DNA of 64,000 bases from assembly GCA_007115705.1 (NCBI GenBank), contig QXEO01002115.1, forward strand, positions 71,342-135,341, given 5' to 3'. Position 1 is the first letter of the stretch. The number at the start of each line of letters is the position of its first letter. Shown here one piece after another: positions 13,801 to 26,500 of the stretch. Origin of the DNA: Dactylis glomerata. Lineage: Eukaryota; Streptophyta; Magnoliopsida; Poales; Poaceae. Below the pieces are notes generated by a model. It was not told where the DNA came from, did no database searches, and was given only the letters and a program-made list of their open reading frames with translations. Made by a program: the position numbers and the translations under genes.

Positions 13801-13862
13801 CAACATGGAACAACATCGTGGAGTCCAAGAGCATCATAGACCCGTAGTGTGAACTTCCTATC
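4697..13862. repeat. 338-bp satellite array 2
   Basis: About 27 head-to-tail monomers of the same family as array 1, in the same orientation, starting immediately at the end of the first flank. Monomers belong to the two subfamilies seen in array 1 plus minor variants (for example one with GAAATCTAGCC at 5770 and 9480). The right-hand part (from about 9651) is collinear with array 1, but array 1 lacks one monomer present here near 12750-13085. The last monomers (13084 onward) are diverged, with CGTACACGGAAACTCTAG and TAACTTTGGGG, and the last is truncated in the same way as in arrays 1 and 3. Confidence 0.95.
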
Positions 13863-14327
13863 GTGTCATTTCATGCAATCCCATACATCCTTTTCCGAAA
13901 TCTTAAAACATCAAAATATCTATATTTTGTTATTTTATGATATATTTTAGTGGTGCATAAATTATCATGAAATCAAATGTGGGAAAAAAATTTGGAAACA
14001 TCTAAGCCGACGGCAATGCCGTCGGCATAGATGGGACCGGCGGTCCTCCCATGACGCCGTTAGGGTTGCAGTTTGCGGCCCCACCTTCGGTCAAACTATG
14101 CCGACGGCTGCGCTATGCCGACGGCTTTGCTGCCAGCGTACGTTTGAAGGCCGACGGTCAACCTATGCCGACGGCTTTGCCGTTGGCGTAGATATCTATG
14201 CCGACGGCTTTTCTACGCCGACGGTCGTTTCTGTAGGATTCCTATCCAGCGAGATACGCCGACGGCCCCGATAAAAAGCCGTCGGCATAGCTCTAGGCCG
14301 TCGGCGTAGTGTCTTGTTCCCGTAGTG
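13863..14327. mobile_element. CACTA transposon terminus, copy 2
   Basis: Near-identical to the segment ending at 4335: an AT-rich lead, then clustered GCCGACGGC motifs from about 14004, ending in TTCCCGTAGTG at 14327. Differences from copy 1 are small indels in A- or T-runs and single bases. The bases that follow (ATTGTGTGCTAAC) are the same as in copies 1 and 3, so the three ends were not produced by three independent insertions. Confidence 0.8.
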
Positions 14328-14689
14328 ATTGTGTGCTAACCCAATCAACAACTTCGCTTTCGAGTAATAGTATCTGTACTTACCAACCGCCAACATAGCC
14401 ATATGTGTACCATGCACTATGACATGTGATGTCATGTGCTGATGTGCCTCATCAGAGAAAAAGAAAAAAACATCACCCACAAGTCATGTCTTTCTGAGAA
14501 TGCTGTATTTATGTTGAATATTATGTATGAGCTCGATTACGTTTCGATTCTAAATTATAATAGATATGAATAGGTTACGTTTAGTTTTGAGTCAGACTCT
14601 AATAGCATGAGTCTTATGTATATAATATGGGGGACACCACCCGGTAACCTACAACGACTAGACGTGTAAGGAGAGCAATTGCATGAATT
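14328..14689. other. Conserved flank downstream of the CACTA end, copy 2
   Basis: Same flank as at 4336-4696, including the final GGAGAGCAATTGCATGAATT. Here it continues into unrelated sequence (TGCAGAGTACC) instead of returning to satellite. Copies 1 and 2 share the ending CAATTGCATGAATT, whereas copy 3 diverges just before it. Confidence 0.7.
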
Positions 14690-15310
14690 TGCAGAGTACC
14701 AACAATTGGCAAGGATCTAAAACATCAATTTAGCATGATACTTATGGAAAATGGGTGCTGGCAAAGATCAGTAAGTAGTGTACTGCAGAATATCAGGAAT
14801 ACTTTTCCCCCTATGCAGAACTGCCCAAAACTTTACTTATCTTCTTCTGTTTTGACATTAAGTGTAATTTATCTAGTCGCATGCATCAGATTGAGGCTCT
14901 GTTTGGAGGAGGAAGAGATCTGGAGCGGGAAGGGCGGACCTTGGAGCAGGGAGGGCGGACCTGCAGCAGCGGTGTGGAGCAGGGAGGCAGCGGCGGCGGC
15001 TCTGCCCGGTCCGGCGCTGTCAGGAAGCAGCAGTGGTGGCTTAGCCCGGTCCGGCGTCGTCGCCGTCGGTCACCATGGCAGCGGCGGCGCGGCCGAGGGT
15101 GGGGGCGGCCGGACCGGGCCGATCTGCTCAGGGCGGCGGGAGTCGGGGTGGCCTCGTGGGGGCGGTGACCGGAAGGAGTTCGGGCCGGTGGCGACGGAGC
15201 GGGGACGGTCGGTGGCGACGGAGCGGGGACGGTCGGTGGCGCCGGCGCGGGAACGGGGTGGCGACGGCGAGGGCACACGGCGGCGGCCGGGATGGGGGGA
15301 ATAATAGGGT
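14690..15310. other. GC-rich segment with short tandem repeats; no gene recognised
   Basis: The first 190 bp are of average composition. From about 14890 the sequence is very GC-rich with purine-rich runs and short direct repeats: GAGGGCGGACCT twice near 14930-14960, CCCGGTCCGGCG twice near 15005-15058, and a 24-bp unit beginning GGTGGCGACGGAGCGGGGAC at 15186 and 15210 with a degenerate third at 15234. All six frames are open over stretches because of composition. It could be the 5' region of a lost gene, but no domain supports that. Confidence 0.5.
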
Positions 15311-15728
15311 TCGAGACTTCGAGCGGGACCTTTTTTTTTGGGTAAGGTTCGAGCGGGACTTAGAAATTTCTCCCGCTCCCATGCCTTAATATTTTGTCCC
15401 AGTAGCAACGCACAGTAATTTCCTTTTTTTTTAATTTAAATATTTCTGTTTTTTAATCTCCAAAAAAAATATAGATATATATTTTTCAATAAAACTTTCT
15501 ATGTGGATTTTGTGCACTATAGCTCTCTAAAATGCTGAATTTTGTGCTCGACTCGGTTTCTAGTTAGGGTTATTTTATGTCGGTCTCTAAAAATCATAAC
15601 TAATGCTTACTATTGCAATATTTCACTTTCTACCACACTTCTACATATGTCCTAGGTCCACACGCAAGTTTTTGTGGGATTTCAGCGCCCCATGAGTCTT
15701 TCTCCCCTCGAAACACTAGTCTGTGGGC
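15311..15728. other. AT-rich spacer, nothing recognised
   Basis: A T-rich stretch with several poly-T runs (15341, 15425, 15440) and no motif, domain or repeat that I can place. A GAGCGGGAC phrase occurs on both sides of the poly-T at 15341 (15322 and 15350), a small local duplication. Confidence 0.4.
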
Positions 15729-15913
15729 TCCGGCGGTCTACCCATTTGACTTCCCTCCAACGACGGTTGAACGATGGACTTTTTTAATTTATTTTGTTTG
15801 GTTAGGCTATAGGAGCACGGAACAACACTATGGAGTCCAAGATCCCCCCTAGTAGACCCGTCCTAGGAGTTTCCCGCCCTACGCTCGAGACTTTCGAGAG
15901 TGTTATCGCATGT
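15729..15913. repeat. Single stray, diverged 338-family monomer fragment
   Basis: About 185 bp can be aligned by eye with the middle and end of the satellite monomer: TTGACTTCCCTCCAACGACG, TTTATTTTGTTTGGTTAGGC, GTGGAGTCCAAGA-like text and GAGAGTGTTATCGCATGTGT. It carries several private substitutions and lies about 1.6 kb from array 3 and 1.9 kb from array 2. It joins directly to an unrelated repeat at 15914. Confidence 0.8.
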
Positions 15914-15917
15914 GTGG

Positions 15918-16044
15918 CATAGTTTGTCGGAACGAGGCCATATCGGACACGCGCGTGGCCCTTGGGAGGGCGAGGAACGCCACGGAGGCCAATTTTTGTT
16001 TCGTCCCACGCGTGTCCGATATGGCCTTGTTTCGACAAACTATG
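15918..16044. repeat. Inverted repeat, 36-bp arms
   Basis: The left arm 15918-15953 (CATAGTTTGTCGGAACGAGG...) is the reverse complement, with a few mismatches, of the right arm 16009-16044 (...TTCGACAAACTATG). The 55-bp spacer resembles, in reverse orientation, the GGCGTTCCTCGCC segment seen upright at 16640 and 17237. The head of the second tandem family is therefore present in inverted orientation before the upright copies begin. Confidence 0.75.
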
Positions 16045-17529
16045 ACATGGTCATGGCCAAATCTAGCTCATTTCACCTAGAAGTCATGCAACCAGGTAAT
16101 TTCTGTGATGGGACTTTCTGGTAAACAATTTTTCTCAAGGTTTGAATTTTTTCCCGCATGTAGGTCACATAAAATTACGCCACGCAAAGGTCTCGCATTT
16201 TTTTGATTTTTTTTGAATTAGTTATGCCCGATTCGAGACCCGCATGAAATAATAACGCACGAAAAATCCCGCTCGCGCCCAGGCGGTGTGGACTCCCGTT
16301 TCTTCCCCTGTTGTTTAGTAAATAAATGGCATGTTGTGGATACAAAAATGATTTTTGCAAAAAATCAGGAGGTTGATTTTTTAGCGCCAAAGTGCAAAAC
16401 CACCCTGATTCCAGCGAAACCGGCAGGAGCTTGCGCAAAAAATTTAGAATATACCTCCAAAGGCTGTCGCAATGAAATGAGAGCTGATACCCGTATCCCA
16501 GGTGGTATACTATTTATGTGGGGTGTTTTTCCCAGCTTTTGATTTCGCGTTTCGATAGCTGCTTCACAAAAAAACCCGATTTCGGCACTCCGAAAATGGA
16601 AAAAGCACTTTTCGTGGGACGAAACGAAAATCGGCCTCCATGGCGTTCCTCGCCATCCCAAGGGACACGCGCGTGTCCGATATGGCCTTGTTTCAACAAA
16701 CTATGCCATGGTTATGGCCAAATCTAGCTCATTTCACCTAGAAGTCATGCAACCTCGAACGTGATAGGTCATTTCTATAAAGGGACTTTCTGGTAAACAA
16801 TTTTTCTCAAGGTTTGAATTTTTTTCCCGCATATAGGTCACATAAAATGACGCCACGTGAAGGTCTCGCATTTTTTTGATTTTTTTTGAATTAGTTATGC
16901 CCGATTCGAGATCTACACGAAATAACAACGCACAAAAACTCTCGCTCGCGCCCAGGCAGTGTGGACTCCCGTTTCTTCCCCTGTTAAAGTGCAAAACCGC
17001 CCCGGTTCCAGCGAAACCGGCGGGAGCTTGCGAAAAATTTAGAATATACCTCCAAAGGTTGTGGCAACGAAATGAGAGCTGATACCCGTATCCCAGGTGG
17101 TCTACTATTTATGTGGGGTGTTTTTCCCAGCTTTCGATTTCGCGTTTCGATAGCTGCTTCACAAAAAAACCTGATTTTAGCACTCCGAAAATGGAAAAAG
17201 CACTTTTCGTGGGATGAAACGAAAATCGTCCTCCATGGTGTTCCTCACCAACCCAAGGGCCACGCGCTTGTCCGATATGGCCTTGTTTCAACAAACTATG
17301 CCATGGTCATGGCCAAATTTAGCTCATTTCACCTAGAAGTCATGCAACCTCGAACGTGATAGGTCATTTCTGTGAAGGGACTTTCTGGTAAACAATTTTT
17401 CTCAAGGTTTGAATTTTTTTCCCGCATGTAGGTCACATAAAATGATGCCACGTGAAGGTCTCACATTTTTTCGATTTTTTTTAATTAGTTATGCCCGATT
17501 CGAGACCCGCATGAAATAAGAACGCACGA
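16009..17529. repeat. Second tandem repeat family, about 660-bp unit, 2.4 copies
   Basis: The phrase TCCGATATGGCCTTGTTTC starts at 16015, 16676 and 17271, giving unit lengths of 661 and 595 bp. The second unit lacks about 66 bp next to CCCCTGTT (compare 16308 and 16980). The third unit stops at about 17529, where GCACGAAAACTCTAGCCAGG runs into the 338-bp array. At the corresponding place the other units read AAAACTCTCGCTCGCGCCCAGG, loosely similar to the satellite's GAAACTCTAGCCAGGTGGGC, so the switch may have used partial homology. No coding domain is seen. Confidence 0.75.
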
Positions 17530-20500
17530 AAACTCTAGCCAGGTGGGCCCGCGCGGTCTACCCCTTTGAATTCCCTCCAACGACGGTTGACCGGTGGACC
17601 TTTTTACTTTATTTTGTTTGGTTAGGCAATAGGAGCACATAACAACACCGTGGAGGCCAAGAGCCCCCCTAGTAGACCTGTCGTGGGAGTTTCCCGCCCT
17701 ACGACAGAGATTTTCGAGAGTGTTATCGCATGTGTATGTCTGAAGAGGGTGACACCTCGGAGATAGATGTTGCCTCTCTAAGCACCCTAACACACGTAGC
17801 TACATATATTAGGGGGAAAGTGATAGCTTTGGGGGGATTCCTACTCTTCTCAGGCTCCACGTACATCGGAACTCTAGCCAGGTAGGCCCGCGCGGTCTAC
17901 CCCTTTGACTTCCCTCCAACAACAGTTGACCAGTGGACCTTTTTAGTTTATTTTGTTTGGTTATGCAATAGGAGCATATAACAACACAGTGGAGTCCAAG
18001 AGCCCACCTAGTAGAACCATCGTGGGAGTTTCCTGCCCTACGACCGAGATTTTTGAGAGTGTTATCGCATGTGTACGTCTGAAGAGGGTGACACCTCGGA
18101 GATAGATATTGCCTCTCTAAACACCCTAACACACATAGCTACATATATTAGGAGAAAGTGATAGCTTAGGGGGGATTCCTACTCTTCTCAGGCTCCACGT
18201 ACATCGAAACTCTAGCCAAGTGGGTCTGCGCGGTCTACCTCTTTGACTTCCCTCCAACGACGGTTGACCGGTGGACCTTTTTACTTTATTTTGTTTGGTT
18301 AGGCAATAGGAGCACATAACAACACCGTGGAGGCCAAGAGCCCCCCTAGTAGACCCGTCGTGGGAGTTTCCTGCCCTATGCCCGAGATTTTCGAGAGTGT
18401 TATCGCATGTGTACGTCTGAAGAGGGTGACACCTCAGAGATAGATGTTGCCTCTCTAAACACCCTAACACACATAGCTACATATATTAGGGGAAAGTGAA
18501 AGCTTTGGGGGGATTCCTACTCTTCTCAGGCTCCACGTACAATGAAATTCTAGCCAGGTGGGCCCGCGCGGTCTACCCCTTTGACTTCCCTCCAATGACG
18601 GTTGACCGGTGGACCTTTTTACTTTATTTTGTTTGGTTATGCAATAGGAGCATATAACAACACAGTGGAGTCCAAGAGCCCACCTAGTAGACCCATCGTG
18701 GGAGTTTCCTGCCCTACGCCCGAAATTTTTGAGAGTGTTATCACATGTGTACGTCTGAAGAGGGTGACACCTCGGAGATAGATATTGCCTCTCTAAGCAC
18801 CCTAACACACATAGCTACATATATTACGGGAAAGTGATAGCTTTGGGGGGATTCATACTCTTCTCAGGCTCCACGTACATCGAAACTCTAGCTAGGTGGG
18901 TCCGCGCGGTCTACCCCTTTGACTTCCCTCCAACGACGATTGACCGGTGGACCTTTTGACTTTATTTTGTTTGGTTAGGCAATAGGAGCACATAACAACA
19001 CCGTGGAGGCCAAGAGCCCCCCTAGTAGACCCATCGTGGGAGTTTCCCGCCCTACGCCCGAGATTTTTGAGAGTGTTATCGCATGTGTATGTCGGAAGAG
19101 GGTGACACCTCGGAGATAGATGTTGCCTCTCTAAGCACCCTAACATACGTAGCTACATATATTAGGGGGAAAGTGATAGCTTTGGGGGGATTCCTACTCT
19201 TCTCAGGCTCCATGTACATCGGAACTCTAGCCAGGTAGGCCCGCGCGGTCTACCCCTTTGACTTCCCTCCAACAACAGTTGACCGGTGGACCTTTTTAGT
19301 TTATTTTGTTTGGTTATGCAATAGGAGCATATAACAACACAGTGGAGTCCAAGAGCCCACCTAGTAGACCCATCGTGGGAGTTTCCTGCCCTACGCCCGA
19401 GATTTTTGAGAGTGTTATCGCATGTGTACGTCTGAAGAGGGTGACACCTCGGAGATAGATATTGCCTCTCTAAACACCCTAACACACATAGCTACATATA
19501 TTAGGGGAAAGTGATAGCTTTGGGGGAATTCCTACTCTTCTCAGGCTCCACGTACATCGAAACTCTAGCCAGGTGGGTCCGCGCGGTCTACCCCTTTGAC
19601 TTCCCTCCAACGACGGTTGACCGATGGATCTTTTTACTTTATTTTGTTTGGTTAGGCAATAGGAGCACATAACAACACCGTGGAGGCCAAGAGCCCCCCT
19701 AGTAGAACCGTCGTGGGAGTTTCCTGCCCTACGCCCGAGATTTTCGAGAGTGTTATCGCATGTGTACGTCTGAAGAGGGTGACACCTCGGAGATAGATGT
19801 TGCCTCTCTAAACACCCTAACACACATAGCTACATATATTAGGGGAAAGTGATAGCTTTGGGGGGATTCCTACTCTTCTCAGGCTCCACGTACATCGAAA
19901 CTCTAGCCAGGTGGGCCCGCGCGGTCTACCCCTTTGACTTCCCTCCAATGACGGTTGACCGGTGGACCTTTTTACTTTATTTTGTTTGGTTATGCAATAG
20001 GAGCATATAACAACACAGTGGAGTCCAAGAGCCCACCTAGTAGACCCATCGTGGGAGTTTCCTGCCCTACGCCCGATATTTTTGAGAGTGTTATCGCATG
20101 TGTACGTCTGAAGAGGGTGACACCTCGGAGATAGATATTGCCTCTCTAAACACCCTAACACACATAGCTACATATATTACGGGAAAGTGATAGCTTTGGG
20201 GGGATTCCTACTCTTCTCAGGCTCCACGTACATCAGAACTCTAGCCAGGTAGGCCCGCGCAGTCTACCCCTTTGACTTCCCTCCAACAACAGTTGACTGG
20301 TGGACCTTTTTAGTTTATTTTGTTTGGTTATGCAATAGGAGCATATAACAACACAGTGGAGTCCAAGAGCCCACCTAGTAGACCCATCGTGGGAGTTTCC
20401 TGCCCTACGCCCGATATTTTTGAGAGTGTTATCGCATGTGTATGTCTGAAGAGGGTGACACCTCGGAGATAGATATTGCCTCTCTAAACACCTTAACACA

Positions 20501-23500
20501 CATAGCTACATATATTAGGGAAAAGTGATAGCTTTGGGGGGATTCCTACTCTTCTCAGGCTCCACGTACATCGAAACTCTAGCCAGGTGGGTCCGCGCGG
20601 TCTACCCCTTTGACTTCCCTCCAACGACGGTTGACCGGTGGACCTTTTTACTTTATTTTGTTTGGTTAGGCAATAGGAGCACATAACAACACCGTGGAGG
20701 CCAAGAGCCCCCCTAGTAGACCCACCATGGGAGTTTCCCGCCCTACGCCCGAGATTTTCGAGAGTGTTATCGCATGTGTATGTCTGAAGAGGGTGACACC
20801 TCGGAGATAGATGTTGCCTCTCTAAGCACCCTAACACACGTAGCTACATATATTAGGGGGAAAGTGATAGCTTTGGGGGGATTCCTACTCTTCTCAGGCT
20901 CCACGTACATCGGAACTCTAACCAGGTAGGCCCGCGCGGTGTACCCCTTTGACTTCCCTCCAACAACAGTTGACCGGTGGACCTTTTTAGTTTATTTTGT
21001 TTGGTTATGCAATAGGAGCATATAACAACACAGTGGAGTCCAAGAGCCCACCTAGTAGACCCATCGTGGGACTTTCCTGCCCTACGCCCGAGATTTTTGA
21101 GAGTGTTATCGCATGTGTACGTCTGAAGAGGGTGACACCTCGGAGATAGATATTGCCTCTCTAAACACCCTAACACACATAGCTACATATATTAGGGGAA
21201 AGTGATAGCTTTGGGGGGATTCCTACTCTTCTCAGGCTCCACGTACATTGAAATCTAGCCAGGTGGGTCCGCGCGGTCTACCCCTTTGACTTCCCTCCAA
21301 CGATGGTTGACCGGTGGATGTTTTTACTTTATTTAGTTTGGTTAGGCAATAGGAGCACATAACAACACCGTGGAGGCCAAGAGCCCCCCTAGTAGACCCA
21401 TCGTGGGAGTTTCCCGCCCTGCGCCCGAGATTTTTGAGAGTGTTATCGCATGTGTGTGTAGAGGGTGACACCTCGGAGATAGATGTTGCCTCTCTAAGCA
21501 CCCTAACACACATAGCTACATATATTAGGGGAAAGTGATAGCTTTGGGGGAATTCCTACTCTTCTCAGGCTCCACGTACATCGAAACTCTAGCCAGGTGG
21601 GTCCGCACGGTCTACCCCTTTGACTTCCCTCCAACGACGGTTGACCGATGGATCTTTTTACTTTATTTTGTTTGGTTAGGCAATAGGAGCACATAACAAC
21701 ACCGTGGAGGCCAAGAGCCCCCCTAGTAGAACCGTCGTGGGAGTTTCCTGCCCTACGCCCGAGATTTTCGAGAGTGTTATCGCATGTGTACGTCTGAAGA
21801 GGGTGACACCTCGGAGATAGATGTTGCCTCTCTAAACACCCTAACACACATAGCTACATATATTAGGGGAAAGTGATAGCTTTGGGGGGATTCCTACTCT
21901 TCTCAGGCTCCACGTACATCGAAACTCTAGCCAGGTGGGCCCGCGCGGTCTACCCCTTTGACTTCCCTCCAATGACGGTTGACCGGTGGACCTTTTTACT
22001 TTATTTTGTTTGGTTATGCAATAGGAGCATATAACAACACAGTGGAGTCCAAGAGCCCACCTAGTAGACCCATCGTGGGAGTTTCCTGCCCTACGCCCGA
22101 TATTTTTGAGAGTGTTATCGCATGTGTACGTCTGAAGAGGGTGACACCTCGGAGATAGATATTGCCTCTCTAAACACCTTAACACACATAGCTACATATA
22201 TTAGGGAAAAGTGATAGCTTTGGGGGGATTCATACTCTTCTCAGGCTCCACGTACATCGAAACTCTAGCCAGGTGGGTCCGCGCGGTCTACCCCTTTGAC
22301 TTCCCTCCAACGACGGTTGACCGGTGGACCTTTTTACTTTATTTTGTTTGGTTAGGCAATAGGAGCACATAACAACACCGTGGAGGCCAAGAGCCCCCCT
22401 AGTAGACCCACCGTGGGAGTTTCCCGCCCTACGCCCGAGATTTTCGAGAGTGTTATCGCATGTGTATGTCTGAAGAGGGTGACACCTCGGAGATAGATGT
22501 TGCCTCTCTAAGCACCCTAACACACGTAGCTACATATATTAGGCGGAAAGTGATAGCTTTGGGGGGATTCCTACTCTTCTCAGGCTCCACGTACATCGGA
22601 ACTCTAACCAGGTAGGCCCGCGCGGTCTACCCCTTTGACTTCCCTCCAACAACAGTTGACCGGTGGACCTTTTTAGTTTATTTTGTTTGGTTATGCAATA
22701 GGAGCATATAACAACACAGTGGAGTCCAAGAGCCCACCTAGTAGACCCATCGTGGGAGTTTCCTGCCCTACGCCCGAGATTTTTGAGAGTGTTATCGCAT
22801 GTGTACGTCTGAAGAGGGTGACACCTCGGAGATAGATATTGCCTCTCTAAACACCCTAACACACATAGCTACATATATTAGGGGAAAGTGATAGCTTTGG
22901 GGGAATTCCTACTCTTCTCAGGCTCCACGTACATCGAAACTCTAGCCAGGTGGGTCCGCGCGGTCTACCCCTTTGACTTCCCTCCAACGACGGTTGACCG
23001 ATGGATCTTTTTACTTTATTTTGTTTGGTTAGGCAATAGGAGCACATAACAACACCGTGGAGGCCAAGAGCCCCCCTAGTAGAACCGTCGTGGGAGTTTC
23101 CTGCCCTACGCCCGAGATTTTCGAGAGTGTTATCGCATGTGTACGTCTGAAGAGGGTGACACCTCGGAGATAGATGTTGCCTCTCTAAACACCCTAACAC
23201 ACATAGCTACATATATTAGGGGAAAGTGATAGCTTTGGGGGGATTCCTACTCTTCTCAGGCTCCACGTACATCGAAACTCTAGCCAGGTGGGCCCGCGCG
23301 GTCTACCCCTTTGACTTCCCTCCAATGACGGTTGACCGGTGGACCTTTTTACTTTATTTTGTTTGGTTATGCAATAGGAGCATATAACAACACAGTGGAG
23401 TCCAAGAGCCCACCTAGTAGACCCATCGTGGGAGTTTCCTGCCCTACGCCCGATATTTTTGAGAGTGTTATCGCATGTGTACGTCTGAAGAGGGTGACAC

Positions 23501-26500
23501 CTCGGAGATAGATATTGCCTCTCTAAACACCCTAACACACATAGCTACATATATTACGGGAAAGTGATAGCTTTGGGGGGATTCCTACTCTTCTCAGGCT
23601 CCACGTACATCAGAACTCTAGCCAGGTAGGCCCGCGCAGTCTACCCCTTTGACTTCCCTCCAACAACAGTTGACTGGTGGACCTTTTTAGTTTATTTTGT
23701 TTGGTTATGCAATAGGAGCATATAACAACACAGTGGAGTCCAAGAGCCCACCTAGTAGACCCATCGTGGGAGTTTCCTGCCCTACGCCCGATATTTTTGA
23801 GAGTGTTATCGCATGTGTATGTCTGAAGAGGGTGACACCTCGGAGATAGATATTGCCTCTCTAAACACCTTAACACACATAGCTACATATATTAGGGAAA
23901 AGTGATAGCTTTGGGGGGATTCCTACTCTTCTCAGGCTCCACGTACATCGAAACTCTAGCCAGGTGGGTCCGCGCGGTCTACCCCTTTGACTTCCCTCCA
24001 ACGACGGTTGACCGGTGGACCTTTTTACTTTATTTTGTTTGGTTAGGCAATAGGAGCACATAACAACACCGTGGAGGCCAAGAGCCCCCCTAGTAGACCC
24101 ACCATGGGAGTTTCCCGCCCTACGCCCGAGATTTTCGAGAGTGTTATCGCATGTGTATGTCTGAAGAGGGTGACACCTCGGAGATAGATGTTGCCTCTCT
24201 AAGCACCCTAACACACGTAGCTACATATATTAGGGGGAAAGTGATAGCTTTGGGGGGATTCCTACTCTTCTCAGGCTCCACGTACATCGGAACTCTAACC
24301 AGGTAGGCCCGCGCGGTGTACCCCTTTGACTTCCCTCCAACAACAGTTGACCGGTGGACCTTTTTAGTTTATTTTGTTTGGTTATGCAATAGGAGCATAT
24401 AACAACACAGTGGAGTCCAAGAGCCCACCTAGTAGACCCATCGTGGGACTTTCCTGCCCTACGCCCGAGATTTTTGAGAGTGTTATCGCATGTGTACGTC
24501 TGAAGAGGGTGACACCTCGGAGATAGATATTGCCTCTCTAAACACCCTAACACACATAGCTACATATATTAGGGGAAAGTGATAGCTTTGGGGGGATTCC
24601 TACTCTTCTCAGGCTCCACGTACATTGAAATCTAGCCAGGTGGGTCCGCGCGGTCTACCCCTTTGACTTCCCTCCAACGATGGTTGACCGGTGGATGTTT
24701 TTACTTTATTTAGTTTGGTTAGGCAATAGGAGCACATAACAACACCGTGGAGGCCAAGAGCCCCCCTAGTAGACCCATCGTGGGAGTTTCCCGCCCTGCG
24801 CCCGAGATTTTTGAGAGTGTTATCGCATGTGTGTGTAGAGGGTGACACCTCGGAGATAGATGTTGCCTCTCTAAGCACCCTAACACACATAGCTACATAT
24901 ATTAGGGGAAAGTGATAGCTTTGGGGGAATTCCTACTCTTCTCAGGCTCCACGTACATCGAAACTCTAGCCAGGTGGGTCCGCGCGGTCTACCCCTTTGA
25001 CTTCCCTCCAACGACGGTTGACCGATGGATCTTTTTACTTTATTTTGTTTGGTTAGGCAATAGGAGCACATAACAACACCGTGGAGGCCAAGAGCCCCCC
25101 TAGTAGAACCGTCGTGGGAGTTTCCTGCCCTACGCCCGAGATTTTCGAGAGTGTTATCGCATGTGTACGTCTGAAGAGGGTGACACCTCGGAGATAGATG
25201 TTGCCTCTCTAAACACCCTAACACACATAGCTACATATATTAGGGGAAAGTGATAGCTTTGGGGGGATTCCTACTCTTCTCAGGCTCCACGTACATCGGA
25301 ACTCTAGCCAGGTGGGCCCGCGCGGTCTACCCCTTTGACTTCCCTCCAATGACGGTTGACCGGTGGACCTTTTTACTTTATTTTGTTTGGTTATGCAATA
25401 GGAGCATATAACAACACAGTGGAGTCCAAGAGCCCACCTAGTAGACCCGTCGTGGGAGTTTCCTGCCCTACGCCCGATATTTTTGAGAGTGTTATCGCAT
25501 GTGTACGTCTGAAGAGGGTGACACCTCGGAGATAGATATTGCCTCTCTAAACACCTTAACACACATAGCTACATATATTAGGGAAAAGTGATAGCTTTGG
25601 GGGGATTCCTACTCTTCTCAGGCTCCACGTACATCGAAACTCTAGCCAGGTGGGTCCGCGCGGTCTACCCCTTTGACTTCCCTCCAACGACGGTTGACCG
25701 GTGGACCTTTTTACTTTATTTTGTTTGGTTAGGCAATAGGAGCACATAACAACACCGTGGAGGCCAAGAGCCCCCCTAGTAGACCCACCGTGGGAGTTTC
25801 CCGCCCTACGCCCGAGATTTTCGAGAGTGTTATCGCATGTGTATGTCTGAAGAGGGTGACACCTCGGAGATAGATGTTGCCTCTCTAAGCACCCTAACAC
25901 ACGTAGCTACATATATTAGGCGGAAAGTGATAGCTTTGGGGGGATTCCTACTCTTCTCAGGCTCCACGTACATCGGAACTCTAACCAGGTAGGCCCGCGC
26001 GGTCTACCCCTTTGACTTCCCTCCAACAACAGTTGACCGGTGGACCTTTTTAGTTTATTTTGTTTGGTTATGCAATAGGAGCATATAACAACACAGTGGA
26101 GTCCAAGAGCCCACCTAGTAGACCCATCGTGGGACTTTCCTGCCCTACGCCCGAGATTTTTGAGAGTGTTATCGCATGTGTACGTCTGAAGAGGGTGACA
26201 CCTCGGAGATAGATATTGCCTCTCTAAACACCCTAACACACATAGCTACATATATTAGGGGAAAGTGATAGCTTTGGGGGGATTCCTACTCTTCTCAGGC
26301 TCCACGTACATTGAAATCTAGCCAGGTGGGTCCGCGCGGTCTACCCCTTTGACTTCCCTCCAACGATGGTTGACCGGTGGATGTTTTTACTTTATTTAGT
26401 TTGGTTAGGCAATAGGAGCACATAACAACACCGTGGAGGCCAAGAGCCCCCCTAGTAGACCCATCGTGGGAGTTTCCCGCCCTGCGCCCGAGATTTTTGA

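Noticed and set aside
4697..13862. Regular repeats as a possible CRISPR array
   Set aside because: The whole 338-bp unit is repeated with no unique spacers, and the context is plant nuclear DNA.
14735..15408. Overlapping long frames in the GC-rich block on both strands
   Set aside because: All registers are open because of base composition, and the predicted proteins are low-complexity Arg/Gly/Pro runs.
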